Shown: positions 11,190-24,404, counted from the stretch's first letter. The stretch is DNA of 64,000 nt from Laccaria trichodermophora (GCA_018417955.1 JACTVC010000002.1:3658001-3722000), one strand, 5' to 3'. Notes: generated by a model from the sequence alone, not told the origin. Program-made: numbers and translations.

Positions 11190-12416
11190 TGGGAGCTAAG
11201 GACAGAGTGGTGCTTAGAACAACAAGATCAGGGGTAGCTGATCGCTAACAAGTTATCAGATAAGGCACCGTTATACGCTAGTTGCGTAGATAAAAGTCAT
11301 AGACTCATAGACTGGTCACCAAGTACCAACTTCACGTTTGAGAGGAAATTTCGTTTGGCACTCACTATCTCTTTACAGTATTCAAGTTGGAAACTGGCGA
11401 AAAAGTATCGGCAACAAACTTTACGACAAAATCGATCATACTAAACTGCTACGTTCCACAGTGAATTCGGGGCCGACAGAGCATTAATATGGCGAATTGG
11501 TTGGAATTGGTAGCTGGAAAAATCTTGCATCGACGGAGGCATTTGTCAAGGAATACTATCATGGACCTAATTTTGCAAAGTCATTACTTCTTTATGTAAA
11601 AATAGGTAGACATACACCGAAGCTTCTCCAAATAAGAATAGATTTTTTGCTTGAAGAAATTCTGCCTGTGGACCATAAGAGGGGCTTATCAAAATTAGGT
11701 GACTTTCGTGTTGTTTGGACAATACATACCATAGAACTTGGAAACTTGAAATTTATACTGCTGGCAAGTCCTCGATGAGACGTCGACCTTTCTGGGGATG
11801 TACTTTTCAATAAGTTGCTAAAATGTGATGGCTCAATCAGTCTCAGAAATTGGCCCAATTTGCAAAACAGGATCAGTGATAGAAGTGTATCAAAGGGGAG
11901 CCGGACAAAGACTTCCGACTCCGTGTGGGTTACTGCGAGGAAGAATGATCCACAACTGCATTGGTTCCAGGCAACGGAGGCCGAATTCCGCATAGGAAAA
12001 CTACCGTCGGTGGTGTAATTCGGAGAAGGCTAAGTAACACTGCCAAGAGAGGAATTTCAATACGCAGTGATAAATAGCTGAAATAGTAACTCTCAAGTAA
12101 TTGCCTTCATGAATGGCCATTGTCCAGAGCGAAGGGTTGGAGGATACATAGTTGATGGTAGGTTATGCAATCGCCATACTTAAATAACACGCTTGCCATG
12201 CCGTTTCGCGACGATGCGTTACGGTTTCAGGTCCACTGGGACTCGTTTGTGGCGAAGTGGTAAGGGTTGAGCAAGGCAGTGAGTCTGTGCCTCTGCTAGG
12301 TCTTCCCACGTGGAAGCTGTTATAATTATGTTGCCTCGTCACGGTCCACCATCACCGTCCCCAACTTGCATCCCACTCTCTCAGCACCACAACCGTCCTC
12401 TTCGTCCACATAAACG
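11190..12416. other. intergenic region upstream of chitin synthase
   Basis: A 1.2-kb stretch with no recognised gene. Open frames exist on both strands (plus 11497-11778 and 11815-12018; minus 11592-11993), but none shows a family motif or a convincing splice structure, and opposite-strand frames overlap. Parts are AT-rich compared with the flanks. It presumably holds the promoters of MOB1 and of the chitin synthase. Confidence 0.4.
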
Positions 12417-15400
12417 ATGACTGACCGTCCACCCCAAGGCTCCTTCCCGCCAGCTGATAATATTGGCAGCGACCCATATAGCGACCCTTTCGCCGATTCA
12501 GCTCATTCATCGCGCCAGACTCGTTTTACCTTGCAGGACAATTCTTTCCAAGCCAGAAACTTGCCCAGCCCATATGATAGCGCGTCAACTTTACCTCTCA
12601 ACACGAGTGCCAATGAATACGACGACGACGAGTATGTGGAAAAACAGCCTTTGACCGATGGCCAGAATTTTACAGGTGGCTTCTACCCGCCTGCGTAAGT
12701 GTGCCTTCACGTGCTTTAGGGGGTTGGGTTGCTGACATTGGGGGCATCAGCCCCGTCGACCCCAGTGCATTCGGAGATCCTTACGCCGATGGGCGACCTC
12801 TGTCCGCTGTATCCGCATCCACCAACGGCCTTGACAGTGCTTGGAGGCGAAGACAGACAATCAAGCGTGGTGTGACTCGCAAGGTCAAACTCACACACGG
12901 AAACTTTATTGCGGAATATCCGGTACCTACGCCAGTATACTCTGCCATTGAATCCCAGTGGTCAGGCACAAACACCACCGAGTTCACGTACGTTCTTATT
13001 CTTATTTCGTTTGCATACCATTGAATTCCTTTTTTCCAGTCACATGAGGTACACAGCGGCAACTTGCGACCCAGACGAGTTCACAGAGGCGAACGGCTGG
13101 TCCCTCCGCACAAAAATGTACAACCGCGATACCGAGCTTCTGATTGCAGTTACCTCATATAACGAGGATAAAACGCTTTATGCTCGAACGCTACATGGTG
13201 TCATGCTCAATATCCGCGACATTTGCAAGACCAAGCAGTCCAAGTTTTGGAGGCGTCACGCTGAGGAAGGAAACCCTGGTTGGAAAAAGATCACGGTCGC
13301 TCTCATTGTCGATGGGCTGGAGCCGATGGATAAGACCGTTCTGGATATCCTCGCAACCGTTGGAGTATACCAAGACGGTGTCATGAAGAAGGAGGTTGAT
13401 GGGAAGGAAACAGTCGCTCACATTTTCGAGGTGAATAAACTTTGTTCGATCTTTGCGTTTCTCAGTCCTTACATCATCACTCCCTCAGTACACTACTCAA
13501 TTATCCGTGGACGCTACCCCGCAATTAGTGCTTCCTCAACCCAACAACCCCAACAACTTAATGCCTGTGCAAATCATTTTTGTGCTCAAAGCCAAGAACC
13601 AGAAGAAAATCAATTCTCATCGTTGGTTGTTCAACGCAATTGGAAAACAGCTTAATGTATGTCCTTCTGGGTGTGACGCGTCCAACGATTTCCTGACCAC
13701 GATTTATACATAATAGCCAGAAATCTGCGTGCTGATTGACGCTGGAACAAAACCAGGACACAAGTCGATATTTTATCTTTGGGAGGCTTTCTACAATGAT
13801 GCTAACCTTGGTGGATGCTGCGGTACGTCAATATCTGGATCCTCCTCGAAATTGCTTCTTCATATCATACAGGCGAGATCCACGCCATGATTCAAGGAGG
13901 GAGGAAGTTACTGAATCCTTTGGTTGCCGCCCAGAATTTTGAGTACAAAATGTCAAACATCTTGGGTGAATAATGCTTTTCAAATCATTCTGAAAACAAA
14001 ACCGATTGTTTTGCAGACAAACCCTTAGAAAGCAGCTTTGGTTATGTCTCTGTCTTGCCTGGCGCGTTCTCAGCCTATCGCTTCCGTGCGATTCTTGGAC
14101 GTCCTCTTGATCAATACTTCCATGGTGATCATTCCTTGGCTGACCGTCTCGGTCCTAAGGGAATCTATGGAATGAACATATTCACGAAAAACATGTTCCT
14201 TGGTGAGTGTGAATCGAAATTTTTTATCTATTCTCCATGTTAAACCATTGCTTCAGCCGAGGATCGCATTCTTTGCTTTGAACTAGTCGCAAAGGCTGGT
14301 GATCGATGGACTTTGACCTACGTCAAACCAAGTAAGGCAGAAACAGATGTACCAGAGACGGCCGTCGAACTAATCGGACAACGCCGCCGGTGGTTGAATG
14401 GCTCTTTCGCCGCATCGGTGGTACGTGCCCCATACCAAGAAATCAATGTCCCAATCTAAACAAGTCCTTATTTAGTATGCCCTCGTAAATTTTTTCATGT
14501 TCTACAAGTCGGGTCATGGATTCATCCGCATGTTCTTCCTCCACGTTCAAGCCCTGGTATTTCATTTTCAACGATATTTCCAGCAACCTCAATTGATCGA
14601 CCTTTTAGTACAACGTTGTCTCCTTAGTCTTTTCTTGGTTTGCTCTGGCCAACCTTTGGTTGACGTTTAGCATCATTATTGATCTCCTTCCCCAACAAAA
14701 CATCCTCATTTTTGGTACAGCTACCGTCGTGCGTAACATTTGTCAAAAAGTACTGATGCGGATGCTCACTTCTCAATAGACGCACTGGGTCAATCTTGCA
14801 CTGAAGTGGATTTATCTGTCTTTCCTTGGCCTTCAATTCATCTTGGCATTGGGCAATCGACCCAAAGGAGAAAGGCTTCCATACACAATTACGCTATGGT
14901 ATGCCTCCTATCAGCCTTCAAAATTGTCAAATATCAAAGGCTTTTGAAGGGTGTATGCAGTCTTGGCTGTGTACCTGCTAGTTTGCTCTTTTTGGTTGAC
15001 AGTGAAGGCATTTGCGGTATGTGTGATTTCCCTTACAACACACGCCTACTTACTCCCTTTTTTTGAAGTCTATTCCGAGTCAGCTAAAAGACAAAACGTC
15101 AAGCCAAGTCGTTGCGTCATTCTTTGAGCCTCCAATTGGCGCTCTTATCGCTGCCATGATTTCGACCTTCGGTAAGTACTTATCATGGCAACGGCGCTTC
15201 TATACTAACATTCTGCCGAAGGTATCTACTTCACAGCATCTTTCCTCTATGTGAGCCTGAGAGCACTGGTCGTCTGCATACGGTAACTGACTTCAAACCA
15301 CAAGCGTGATCCATGGCACATGTTTTCGAGTTTTTTCCAATATCTCTGTCTCGCGCCAAGCTTCACCAATGTCCTCAATGTGTATGCATTCTGCAATCTG

Positions 15401-15956
15401 CACGACGTATGTTTATTGTTTTGTATCTCGTCACTACTTCTCTGAACCTAACTCCCTCCAGGTGTCTTGGGGAACCAAAGGAAGTGACAAAGCAGAAGCG
15501 CTGCCTTCCGTATCATCGTCGAAGTCCAAAGATGCTGAAGCTGTTGTGGAGGACACAACTCAAGTTCAAGCAGACGTCGACGCCGCATTCAAAGAGACAG
15601 TGACCCGAGCAATCACGAAGATCGAAACCAAAGAGGTTCCAGAGAAGCCCACGCTGGATGATGAGAACAAGACATTCCGCACCCGACTCGTCGCCATGTG
15701 GATGTTGAGTAATGCGACGCTGGCCATCGCTATTGAAAATATAAACGGTCTGCATACTACCTCGGACGAAGCAATACTGGCAAAGAAACAAAATACATAT
15801 TTCGAGATTATCCTGTACTCCACATTTGCGTTAGCGGCGATTCGATTTATTGGGGTATGTGGCTAGCAATTTTTTTTCGCTGTCATTTGACTGCTTTCAC
15901 AGTGTCTCTTTTACTTTTTGAAGCGCAATTTGTTCAGGTTTTGCCGCCGGAATTAA
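12417..15956 (+). CDS. chitin synthase, division 1 (classes I-III)
   Basis: Seventeen exons encode 896 residues; introns lie at 12695-12750, 12988-13039, 13431-13488, 13657-13716, 13823-13872, 13966-14016, 14203-14256, 14421-14475, 14557-14608, 14729-14779, 14899-14949, 15017-15068, 15172-15221, 15251-15304, 15407-15461 and 15855-15902. The enzyme polymerises UDP-GlcNAc into chitin at the plasma membrane. Visible motifs: [69 protein letters not shown] and the signature [12 protein letters not shown] cluster of transmembrane helices follows, then a Lys/Glu-rich cytosolic stretch and two further helices. The N-terminus is disordered and lacks the myosin domain of other classes. The product ends [10 protein letters not shown]. 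Confidence 0.95.
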
Positions 15957-16135
15957 TTTTCAGAACTACTCCATTGCTATCTTTTCATTATATTTGCCGA
16001 ACAGCGCTCGTCAACATACATACCCTGCGCGATACCCATGTATGATTGTTAAGGACTTTATGGAATTGTCATAGGGATAACCCAGCAAGCTGGATAACAG
16101 ACACTATGAATGCAATCGTGCTTCCCATCCTACGC

Positions 16136-16827
16136 CTATGAATACATCCCAGAAAATCCCTGCCTATCATCCTCATGCGGACGAAGTGCAACACGCAAAT
16201 CGGTCAGGATTCGTTCGTGGAGCTCAAATTCCGCTTGAAACTGTTCTAATGATTCCAGAACGCCAGTCAATCCCTCGGATGTAGTACCTGCTATCTCTGC
16301 ATCACTGGAAGTCGGAGTCGCTGCCACCATCACACGGCGACATATGGGACACGAATCCTTCTGAATGATGATTATTAGTGATACGCTTGTTACGGCTACG
16401 ACGCACTTACCCCATTCTGGATCCACCTTGAGATGCTAATTTGGGTAGAATTCTGTCAGATTCAAAGTCCTTGAAAGAGATAATGGCATCGAACGCAACT
16501 CTCGCCGGCAAAAGAGATGGCCGCACTGCCAGGACTGAGAGAGCTTTGTGACACCAAGTTCCTCAACTGGGTGAGCGGGCGATTCCATAGCTAATGCAGA
16601 CTCCTCTTCTGCTAGAAGAGCGAGATATGGGGTCAAGCATATTGGGCAAAGCGAATCTGACAAGTGTGAATGTAAATTGACAATCGGAGAGGGGGGGAAA
16701 GGTTGATACCACGATGTCCCGAGCTAACAAGTTCCTTCTCAGTCAATCTAGGCAGATTTTCGAGCAAGCCTTGTATTTGTCTGTTGTCAAGAATATATGA
16801 AGAGTACATCCGAACAGAGCTAGACAT
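16136..16827 (-). CDS. RING-finger protein, putative E3 ubiquitin ligase
   Basis: Four exons (16710-16827, 16500-16656, 16411-16435, 16136-16360) give 174 residues. The RING ligands are split over exons: CPIC, an unusually long loop of about 45 residues, CGHLFCRR, then CPICRR after DISRWIQNGKDS. The tryptophan and hydrophobic residues beside the last pair fit E2 binding. The N-terminus is a short helical segment (DNRQIQGLLENLPRLTEKEL); the C-terminus is Glu-rich and may form a coiled coil (SLEQFQAEFELHERI). Substrate and pathway are unknown. Its 3' end faces the chitin synthase 3' end, 179 bp apart. Confidence 0.85.
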
Positions 16828-17070
16828 ACAGGGGAAGGAGTCGACTGACGGGCTGCAATGTTTCCAATTGCTCAAAAATCAGGTGTAGATTGTTCATTGA
16901 CGCAAGGTAAGCACACGTGGGAAACACAATTACAAGTTTACAACAGAGCGGTATACAAAAGGCAAGAGAGCGATTGAATGAGAAATGCGGGTTACATGAT
17001 ATGGCGTGTCATGAAGAGCAGCAGCAGCAGCGTATGGATCCTGTCCAAGAGCTGGTCTAGATCTGCCGCC

Positions 17071-17551
17071 TTAGAACGGATTTTCGTCGTCCACCTCTTT
17101 TTGTTTGTCTGAATGCTCGGTACCTTGTTCTTCGCCGCTAGACTCGCCACTTTCTCGTTGAGCAAATAGCTGCACAGGCTTCGCACCCCTACCAAGATGG
17201 TTAAAGGGTACAAATCTAAAAAAAGTAAAGCTCACTTTGTGAAGTGTTTCTTCTTAGCGGCGGTCAACTTTTGTGTACAAGGCGTTAAGAGGTTATCGGT
17301 TGGGGAGATAAAGGCTGGATTACTGAGTGACAGATGTAAGAATTGTCTTCCGCAGAAGAAAAATAGCGTAATCACTGTGTTTTTGCCAGTTTCTTTGCAA
17401 GAAGAGCTTTAGCACCCATTCCCGGGCCGTGGTTTGCAACGTTGCCAAGCGGGGCTTGGGGTACGACAACTTGCGCTGCTTGCGAAGGATTGTGCAGGGG
17501 TTGGATAGGAGTGGCAACGGGAGAGTCGTTCGGCGTCGGTGTCCCAGACAT
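17071..17551 (-). CDS. SPO12: Spo12-family protein
   Basis: Three exons (17376-17551, 17236-17322, 17071-17188) give 126 residues. The family box spans the middle exon: FISPTDNLLTPCTQKLTAAKKKHF, continuing KGAKPVQLF. The N-terminus is Pro/Gln-rich and the tail is acidic (HSDKQKEVDDENPF). Spo12 proteins act in the nucleus or nucleolus to promote release of Cdc14-type phosphatase in early anaphase. The match rests on the box alone, which is short but distinctive. Splicing is needed to see it, since the unspliced frames show only fragments. Confidence 0.8.
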
Positions 17552-17668
17552 GGCGATTATGTTCTGTAGGCAGTAGAGCAGTAATGCGAAAGAGGAAGAT
17601 GAGCAACGCGTCGGTTTGATCTAATCACGTGACCCTGTACTCTCGATATATAAATTTAAAACACGAGT

Positions 17669-20600
17669 TTAAGCCGACCCGTCTCCCAAAAATCTGAGTT
17701 TCACTTCCCTCCCCTTCAACCCTATGGCGCAAACACGCTGCGGGTCGTCTGGAACGAGGTCAATAGCCTGATCACTCCACTTGACCTCATCTCCGTCCAC
17801 ATCCAACACCAATCCTTTGACAGGCTTGCTTGTTTTGAGTGTAACTGTTTCCCCGTCCTCCTCGACGACAGCAGCGAGTCCCAAATTTTCAACGGGAGGA
17901 AATTTGATGAACTTGTACGGCTCTGGCCTAATTCAATGGATGTCCACTCAATCTCAGAATTGGCTTGAATGGGACCTACGCACCAATTTGAATGTCTGGC
18001 CAGAACAGCTTTGCTCTTATCCAATATTCTTGCCGAAACTATAATGACCTTGGGTGACTCACTCCACTTCGTTCTATCTGGTTGGCCAGTCAACGGTCCT
18101 CTATAAAGTTCTGTGCTGGAATTGACCGCAAGGACAATATCATCTTCCCAAACGTGCCTCCAATCTGAATACAAATCAAAGCAAGTCACGGACAGCGTGG
18201 CATGTTTGGGTGACAATGTGCTATTGGTCCCCCAGATTTGTAACTCAGTTGTAATCACAAAATCTGCGGCCGAGCGATCATCGTAGAACGATTGATATTC
18301 TTTCCGAGTTATGCCAACGGTGTACGACTGAAGTTCACGTGCAATTGCAAAATATGCTGGCTTTGGTCGTTGAAAATAGTCAACAATCGCCCAGGATGTG
18401 ACCGGCCAGCAATCATTGATCTGTATGTCAAATTCAGATTCTGTCTGTGCGGTGAAAGAGACGTTTTCATACCTGCCAAACGAGGGCGCCTGCAGTGTAC
18501 TCCCTTCCTTCGCCGCGCCATTCACGCCTCCACAGTCGATATGCCGACGCGAGTGCTTCTGCTTGCATGATCTGCGTGTAATATACGTAGCTTCGCGGGT
18601 CAATAAAATGCTCCGTTGCCAAATGTTCAAAGGAATATACCTTTCCATTTCAAAAGAATGTCTGAAATTTTGGACCAAATATAACTACGTTTCGGAGCCT
18701 GGGTAAGAAGCTCTGACCGGTAAGAATAACATGCTCACCTCCAGACGATGTTCAAATCCAGCAGCTTTGTTATGGTTATTGTTGGTTCTAGCGCACGATT
18801 AGAATAAACTTGCCGCCAAACGACCGGTCGTCACCTTGATTGGGGGAAGCGTTCAGTCTTGTCCCCACCGAGCCAGTAGTCTACCGTTCTGATGTTTGGA
18901 AAGCCCTGCCTGGGCAAGTTCACATGCAACGACAAGCTGAGTGGAGAGAAACCCCATCACATACATACCAAACTCCGATACAAAACGGCCAGACAATACG
19001 TCCCAATTGTGCCAGGGCTGCTGGGACCCGTGCCAGACGTTCCCTAGGGCAACGGCGATGGTAAGCATGGTCCAATACACACAAGAAATAGCACACATTG
19101 GTGTAGATCGCCAAACGTCCTGTCAGTGGTTGGCTTTCCATTTCCGCTATACGGAGAACCTCGATGATAGAAAATATCACAGTGTGCGCTGACGATTTCA
19201 GGAAGCAGGCGCTCATAGATGTATCGCCCTGGGAAGTTTGTTTTGCGAAAGTCAGACTCCTCATCGTCATAATCTAGCTCGAGGTTAAGCGATTCCGCCA
19301 ATTGATAGTCTATAGGTAGGAGTTGAATATGATAGCATGCCTTTAAAGCTAGCAGCAGCTGACCTTCATTGTTGCCAGCTAAGTGTGAGTGAGGGGTCAG
19401 GTCTTCCTAACTCCCTTCCCAATTAAGCACGCACCAAAGATTACGATTGAAGGGTGATGACGCAGTCTCTTAACGTTTTGCGTCACTTCTTCTCGGACTG
19501 AATCTAAAAAGGAGTCATACGCCGGGTACTGACAACACCGTGATTTCCTGGTCAGTGAAAGAGCGGAGATGGTACCTGACCGCAACCAAACATAAAATCT
19601 TGCCAAACGAGAACTACTCCGAGAGTGAGTGTCAGTCGCCTGATTACTTGAAGCACCCACTTCCAAGTTCTGCGTAACATTTGAGTATCAGCCAGGAGAT
19701 AAATCGGTCATTATATTTGTGCATACCATCACAAATCGCGTAGAAATCATCGTGCTCGTAAATACCACCTCCCCATACACGAACCATGTTTTGGTTGCCA
19801 TTTACAAGGAGCATCAACCATGACCTATATCTCTCTGCAGTCATTCTGGCGGTCGCAGGTGAGTAAAGGAGGCAAAATCGGGAGATGGGCGACAGACGTA
19901 GTCAAGAACGAGTCGGCGGGTATCCAGTTTGAACCTGATGGTTACTAATGTAAACTCGAGGGTTTGCAAATATCAATATAGGAGACAAACCACCGCAGAA
20001 TATTCTGATGTTGTTAATTTCGAAGAAAAAGCTAAGGCCTTCCTCATCAACCAGTTTGTTTTGAACCACACAAGCACGGCGGAAGGCGATTTTTTCTGAT
20101 TTATTGTCAAGCGCGTTTCCTTCCTGTCGTCATTAACCTTAGGGAGCGCCTTATGACAACGCTCTAAAGAAAGCAACACTAACCTCATCCACCAATGTTA
20201 CTTGTACCGTGTAAATGGGTTGGGCACCGTATCCAACAGGATACCAGAGCTGAACTTTGCCCGGCTCCCATTCAAGGGAGAGTTCGGCGTTACCTGTATC
20301 CGTGAGGATTCTGTTAACTGAAGCCTCCTTTGAACCATCGGGGTTCTTCAAAACAAAATTTGCGTGGTCGGGTGTTTTATCAGAGAGGGAAAATTCAACC
20401 GTCAGCTTGACGTCCAAGGACTCGGATACATAGGTTCGAATATCAAGGTCTGTAATTCGTTTTTGACTTGTTTGAAGGCTTATAGGTTTCCAGGGCCCCA
20501 CAGTCATCAAAATTGGACCTATGTGTTCTCATGAATTCAACGAAATTTGAACTGACAGCCACATACCCCAATCCCATCCATAGCTACGAATGAGGAGTGT

Positions 20601-21434
20601 GAGCGATGGAGATTCTCTTTAAGATAAAAACATACTTATATTGGGCCTTTCGGACGTGGAGCCGACTACTGTCGCCATTCCAGAGGTTCAACTTTCCATG
20701 TTCTTTCTCAATTTCCCTACCCTTACTCATGGCCGAGAATTAAAAGATATGGCGTGGCGGCTACATCGATAATCACCTTCATAAAAGTGCTTTCAAAATG
20801 CAGGAGCAGTTCATTAGAGCCCACTCGGAGGTTTTTCTTGACTGATAGCCTGTGCGATATGAACTGATTGCTTGACCTGCTCAAGATGTTTCATCAACAT
20901 TTCGAAGAGGAAAAGTATCGCCATATTTACTCTAAGATTTTTTGGCCATTCTGCGAGTGAGAAGAAAAGGGAAAGCTGATTCAGCCCAGCTCAACAAGAA
21001 TGTAAGATCACACACGAGTTTTACGATGGCGTAGGTATCAAGACCATCAATCACCAAGTCCACGTTTCGGCACGCCAATTCTGCATCGGTTACGTCGAAT
21101 GTAGACCGAAAGGCCCAGTCGGTCTCCCCAATCCCTTGAAAGAAGAGTTTAGCTTAGGAACACACTTCAACTCGGGATGGTTGTACATTGCACATCCCAA
21201 TCGTGTAGGCCAATAAACTGGGTTCAAGTTTGTCTGTATGAGATCTGTGCCAAATGGCGAGGGCAGATATTAACGAGAACTTACTGGGTCAGGGATCTTG
21301 TTTATCTTCAGAAGCTCGACGTGGACTGTTGTTGGAAATGTCGAAACTGGAATCCACTCTCCATCTCTTGTTCCTTGCCCTCCACCAATCTGTGTGAACG
21401 ACCAATTGTCGAGTAAACGCGTGCCGCAGGCCAT
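17669..21434 (-). CDS. beta-mannosidase, glycoside hydrolase family 2
   Basis: A multi-exon gene, probably more than a dozen introns, of roughly 850 residues starting MACGTRLLDNWSFTQIGGG. It removes beta-linked mannose from the non-reducing end of mannosides and N-glycan cores. The N-terminal jelly roll includes GLHDWDVQWIGETDWAFRS. The Ig-like domain contains WEPGKVQLWYPVGYGAQPIY and the TIM barrel includes NMVRVWGGGIYEHDDFY. The acid/base Glu is in AGNNE (19365-19373, beside an intron) and the nucleophile is in FVSEFGM (Glu at 18975-18977). The C-terminal domain ends LKGREVKLRFLGDGSA. No signal peptide is visible, so an intracellular enzyme is likely. Exact exon limits in 18.5-20.1 kb were not all fixed. 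Confidence 0.9.
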
Positions 21435-21668
21435 ATCTCGAAGGGAGATGCTGGGAGATGGCGCGAAGGCTTTGAAAATGCTTTAGATGACGTTGATCGA
21501 AGTTCGCGATCAAACCAAATACTGTAAGTATAGACGTTCATCTAAATGACCTGCGAATGGGATAGCGATATAGTATGAAATTGATCGACTATCATCAACT
21601 TCATATCGGATTCTGACATCGGGAGACTAGGATAGCGATACAAACACGTCTTCTAACCGTAGTACGCT

Positions 21669-23699
21669 CTATAGGGTATATCTATGTCCCCTCGTTTCAG
21701 TCTCTGCTTCGTTCTTATCGGCGACACTGTTCAGTTGCGCAAGGTGCCGCCGGAACGAGATACAAAATAAGATGCCTATTGCACTCGTCCCAATGCAGAC
21801 TGAGTATGATGCCTTGTAGGTTGGACCCCAGGACGACGGCCACACATACCTAATCAGTGGATAAGTCGGGCTCACGACTGTGTCACAACAATACTCACGA
21901 TCCCGCAATATTTCCGAATTGTGATACACAGTTGATAAGCGCGAGTGCTGACGCTCGCTTCGCGGGTGGCTGCGACACCGATCCGCTTGCCCATGCAAGG
22001 AAGCATATGAACCCGGCATAGGATTGAGCCATAAGAAACCTAGGGATGAGATTAGCAATAATCAAGCAGAGGGGTGAAAAGGGATTAACAGGGAGATGTA
22101 CCGAACGGCGATGTTCATGGTTGACATAGCCAAGACAAAGCCGAATATTCCAAAACACAATGGGAAGACAATATGCTTGCACCTTTCATTCGCGGAGTCG
22201 GAATGCCTAGGAGACAGGTTAGTAATACGAATACTCTTATCTCCGTGAGCAACTACCTTGAAACGAGCAAAGCCACGACAGTCGCGAAAATCCAAGGCGG
22301 AGCGCAAAGTAGTAGAGTCAAGGTTGGCGAGTACCCTAGAGTTGCGCACAAAGTCGGGAAATAGGAGTTGAAAGACAGTGAAACAACAATGCTTGTCAGG
22401 GCGAGTGCAAGGACCCACACTTTCCCATCACTGAGCGTCATCAACAAGCCAGCGAAGTGATTTTGTTCATCGTCCTCCTCCGTTGAAGCAGGGCCCGCGT
22501 CCTCGATCATACGCCTGATGGCAAGAGCTTTCTCAGAGGATGATAACCAAACTCGTGAGGTCTCTGGGAAATCGGGGAGTATAAAGACAGCAGAGATAGC
22601 CACAACGACAGTGACGGCGCCTTCAATGAAAAAAAGCCATCTGCCCCATGGATGGATGAGCACCTTTGAGTTGAAATCTAGTAATGCAAGAACTGACCTC
22701 CATGCTGCGTAGCCCAACTTGCCTTCCATACCACTGAGAATTCCAGATGCAATCAGAGAGCCGAATGCGTTACTAATAAGGGCTCCACATGAAAGAAATG
22801 CTATTCGCTGCGATAATTCGTTGCGTTTGTACCACTTGGAAATAAGGAACTAGTAGGCCGTCAATCAAGTGACTTGCTAAATACCTACAACCTACCAATG
22901 CGCCAGGAAAAAAGGCTGCCTCTACAAATCCAAGGAAGAAACGCGTCCAGAGAGCGCCATAATAGCTTGAACTTCCCGTAAGTAGCCGTTCAAAAACAAA
23001 ACTAACAACAAACTTGGTCGTGAAACCTGTATACATATGAGCAAGTATAATGATGCATGGTCAATGGTGTATTACACCTGTGGAGATAGAAATTGCACCC
23101 CAAATAGCCATGCACCCTGGAAGATACAAGGACGGCTTCCCAACATAGTTTAGACACATATTTCTGGAATAGAGGTCAGTGCGAAACATAGTTGGAAAAG
23201 AGGAATGGTTTTACGAAGGTATCTGCATCAAGATATAGCCAACGTATAATATCGACAGCACAGTCGCGAACTGAAAATCGTTGAGGCCAAGGTCCTTTTC
23301 GAAACCGCGCAGCCTAGCTGCACTGTAAAGTAGCTTAGAAATGCGCCCATCGAAATGACAGGGGTCTTACGCGGCATTGTTTCTATCAACATCTGCGGCA
23401 AATGTCCTGAGCACATAAAGAAGAGAGATTCAGAGAAGCGAACGCGCACAATTGAGGATGTATATCAATATGAGAATTGACATGCGTGCATCCAGTTTCT
23501 TCAGTAGGGACGATTCCAGCCTTGCCCTAGCTTCCGTTCCACCGAATTCGGCGTTTGAATCCATGTCCGAGTGATCATTGGATGTTATACCATCCATGGG
23601 CTGTCCTGAACTGTAAGTCAACGGAGGTGAGGAAGGGGAAGGCATTTACGGGGAAAGATTACCGGGCAGAAGTGGTTGTAACAGCTCTTCGATATCCAT
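21669..23699 (-). CDS. MFS permease, Dal5/allantoate (anion:cation symporter) type
   Basis: A multi-exon membrane protein of about 480 residues. The first exon (23663-23699) encodes MDIEELLQPLLPG and splices in phase to an acidic N-terminal tail. TM1 begins KLDARMSILILIYILN. Later hallmarks are LGLNDFQFATVLSILYVGY, RFFLGFVEAAFFPG (typical of the Dal5/Tna1 branch), WRWLFFIEGAVTVVV with PDFPET, and MAQSYAGFICFLAW in the second half. Relatives import allantoate, nicotinate, pantothenate or other carboxylates with protons; the substrate here cannot be read from sequence. It follows the beta-mannosidase head to tail (235 bp between its stop and that start), but I see no functional link. Confidence 0.9.
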
Positions 23700-23840
23700 G
23701 AGTTACTAAGTAAATTAACGGATAAGAAGCGAATCAGAAGGGTGGCTGGTGCCAGTGGGGACTAAAGAGGCGCCGTCTTTATTTATTCTTTATTTTCTCA
23801 GCTCAATCTTCCAGGAGACCCTCTGTCGCAAAATCCAGCT

Positions 23841-24047
23841 TCAAACAAGGGGAAGAAAACCACCAGTCTCTCTCTCGAGGTTAATATCCATGACACCATA
23901 ATATTTCCCGAGGGTGGTGGACAGCCCACGGATACTGGATACATCACCAACAAGAGCGATGGGAATACTTGACAAATTTTCCAGCGAAGAGGGCATTGGG
24001 TTCATTACGTTCAGGTCCGCCTCTGCTCTCAAGGCTTTGACTTCAGA
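23841..24047 (-). CDS. unrecognised minus-strand open frame
   Basis: An open frame of about 68 codons ending GGFLPLV lies in the region upstream of the permease. It contains ALVGDVSSIRGLSTTLGKYY and has gene-like codon use, but no start exon or family is evident. It may be the last exon of an unrecognised gene, a gene relic, or chance. Confidence 0.22.
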   Translation of the reverse strand, partial: SEVKALRAEADLNVMNPMPSSLENLSSIPIALVGDVSSIRGLSTTLGKYYGVMDINLERETGGFLPLV

Positions 24048-24135
24048 ATGCCCGTTTATCCCTTGGTCAAGATGGTCATGATAGGCGCTACGATCATGTA
24101 CGTGCTATTTTTGCAGTTGAGTAGACCGCGCATAG

Positions 24136-24404
24136 ATGTCAGCGCATACATCCCAACATCTCCTTCCCGCACTTCTGGAAACACGCCTCGATCTTTCGAA
24201 CCCTTTCCTGGTCGCTCACGAGCCACCCGTCTCACTGCTACGTCCAGATTACCCGTGGCATGACGCCGAGTGAGATTCCCTCCGTTCACAATGGAAGGAC
24301 GTAAGGACTATGTCGAGAAGCATGGCCTCGAATGGATTTTTGACCAGTTGCTGTGGAGCCGGGCCGCGTTTTATCACCCATTTGACATCTTTCAATTTTG
24401 GTGA
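24136..24404 (+). CDS. unrecognised small gene or gene fragment
   Basis: Two adjacent short frames look protein-like. 24136-24273 starts MSAHTSQHLLPALLETRLDL and ends RPDYPWHDAE. 24291-24404 starts MEGRKDYVEKHG, continues LEWIFDQLLWSRAAFYHPF and ends DIFQFW. Both are rich in Trp, His and Tyr, unlike random translation. The frames differ, and no GT-AG pair that I tried joins them cleanly, so they may be a two-exon gene with an unusual splice, two parts of a decayed gene, or chance. No family recognised. Confidence 0.3.

Noticed and set aside
11497..12018. Possible plus-strand gene between MOB1 and chitin synthase
   Set aside because: Two short frames separated by a stop, overlapped by a minus-strand frame, with no motif or convincing splice; only noted as intergenic.
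24048..24263. Plus-strand frame starting MPVYPLVKMVMIG
   Set aside because: It overlaps the alternative frame starting at 24136, which gives more protein-like sequence; neither is firm.
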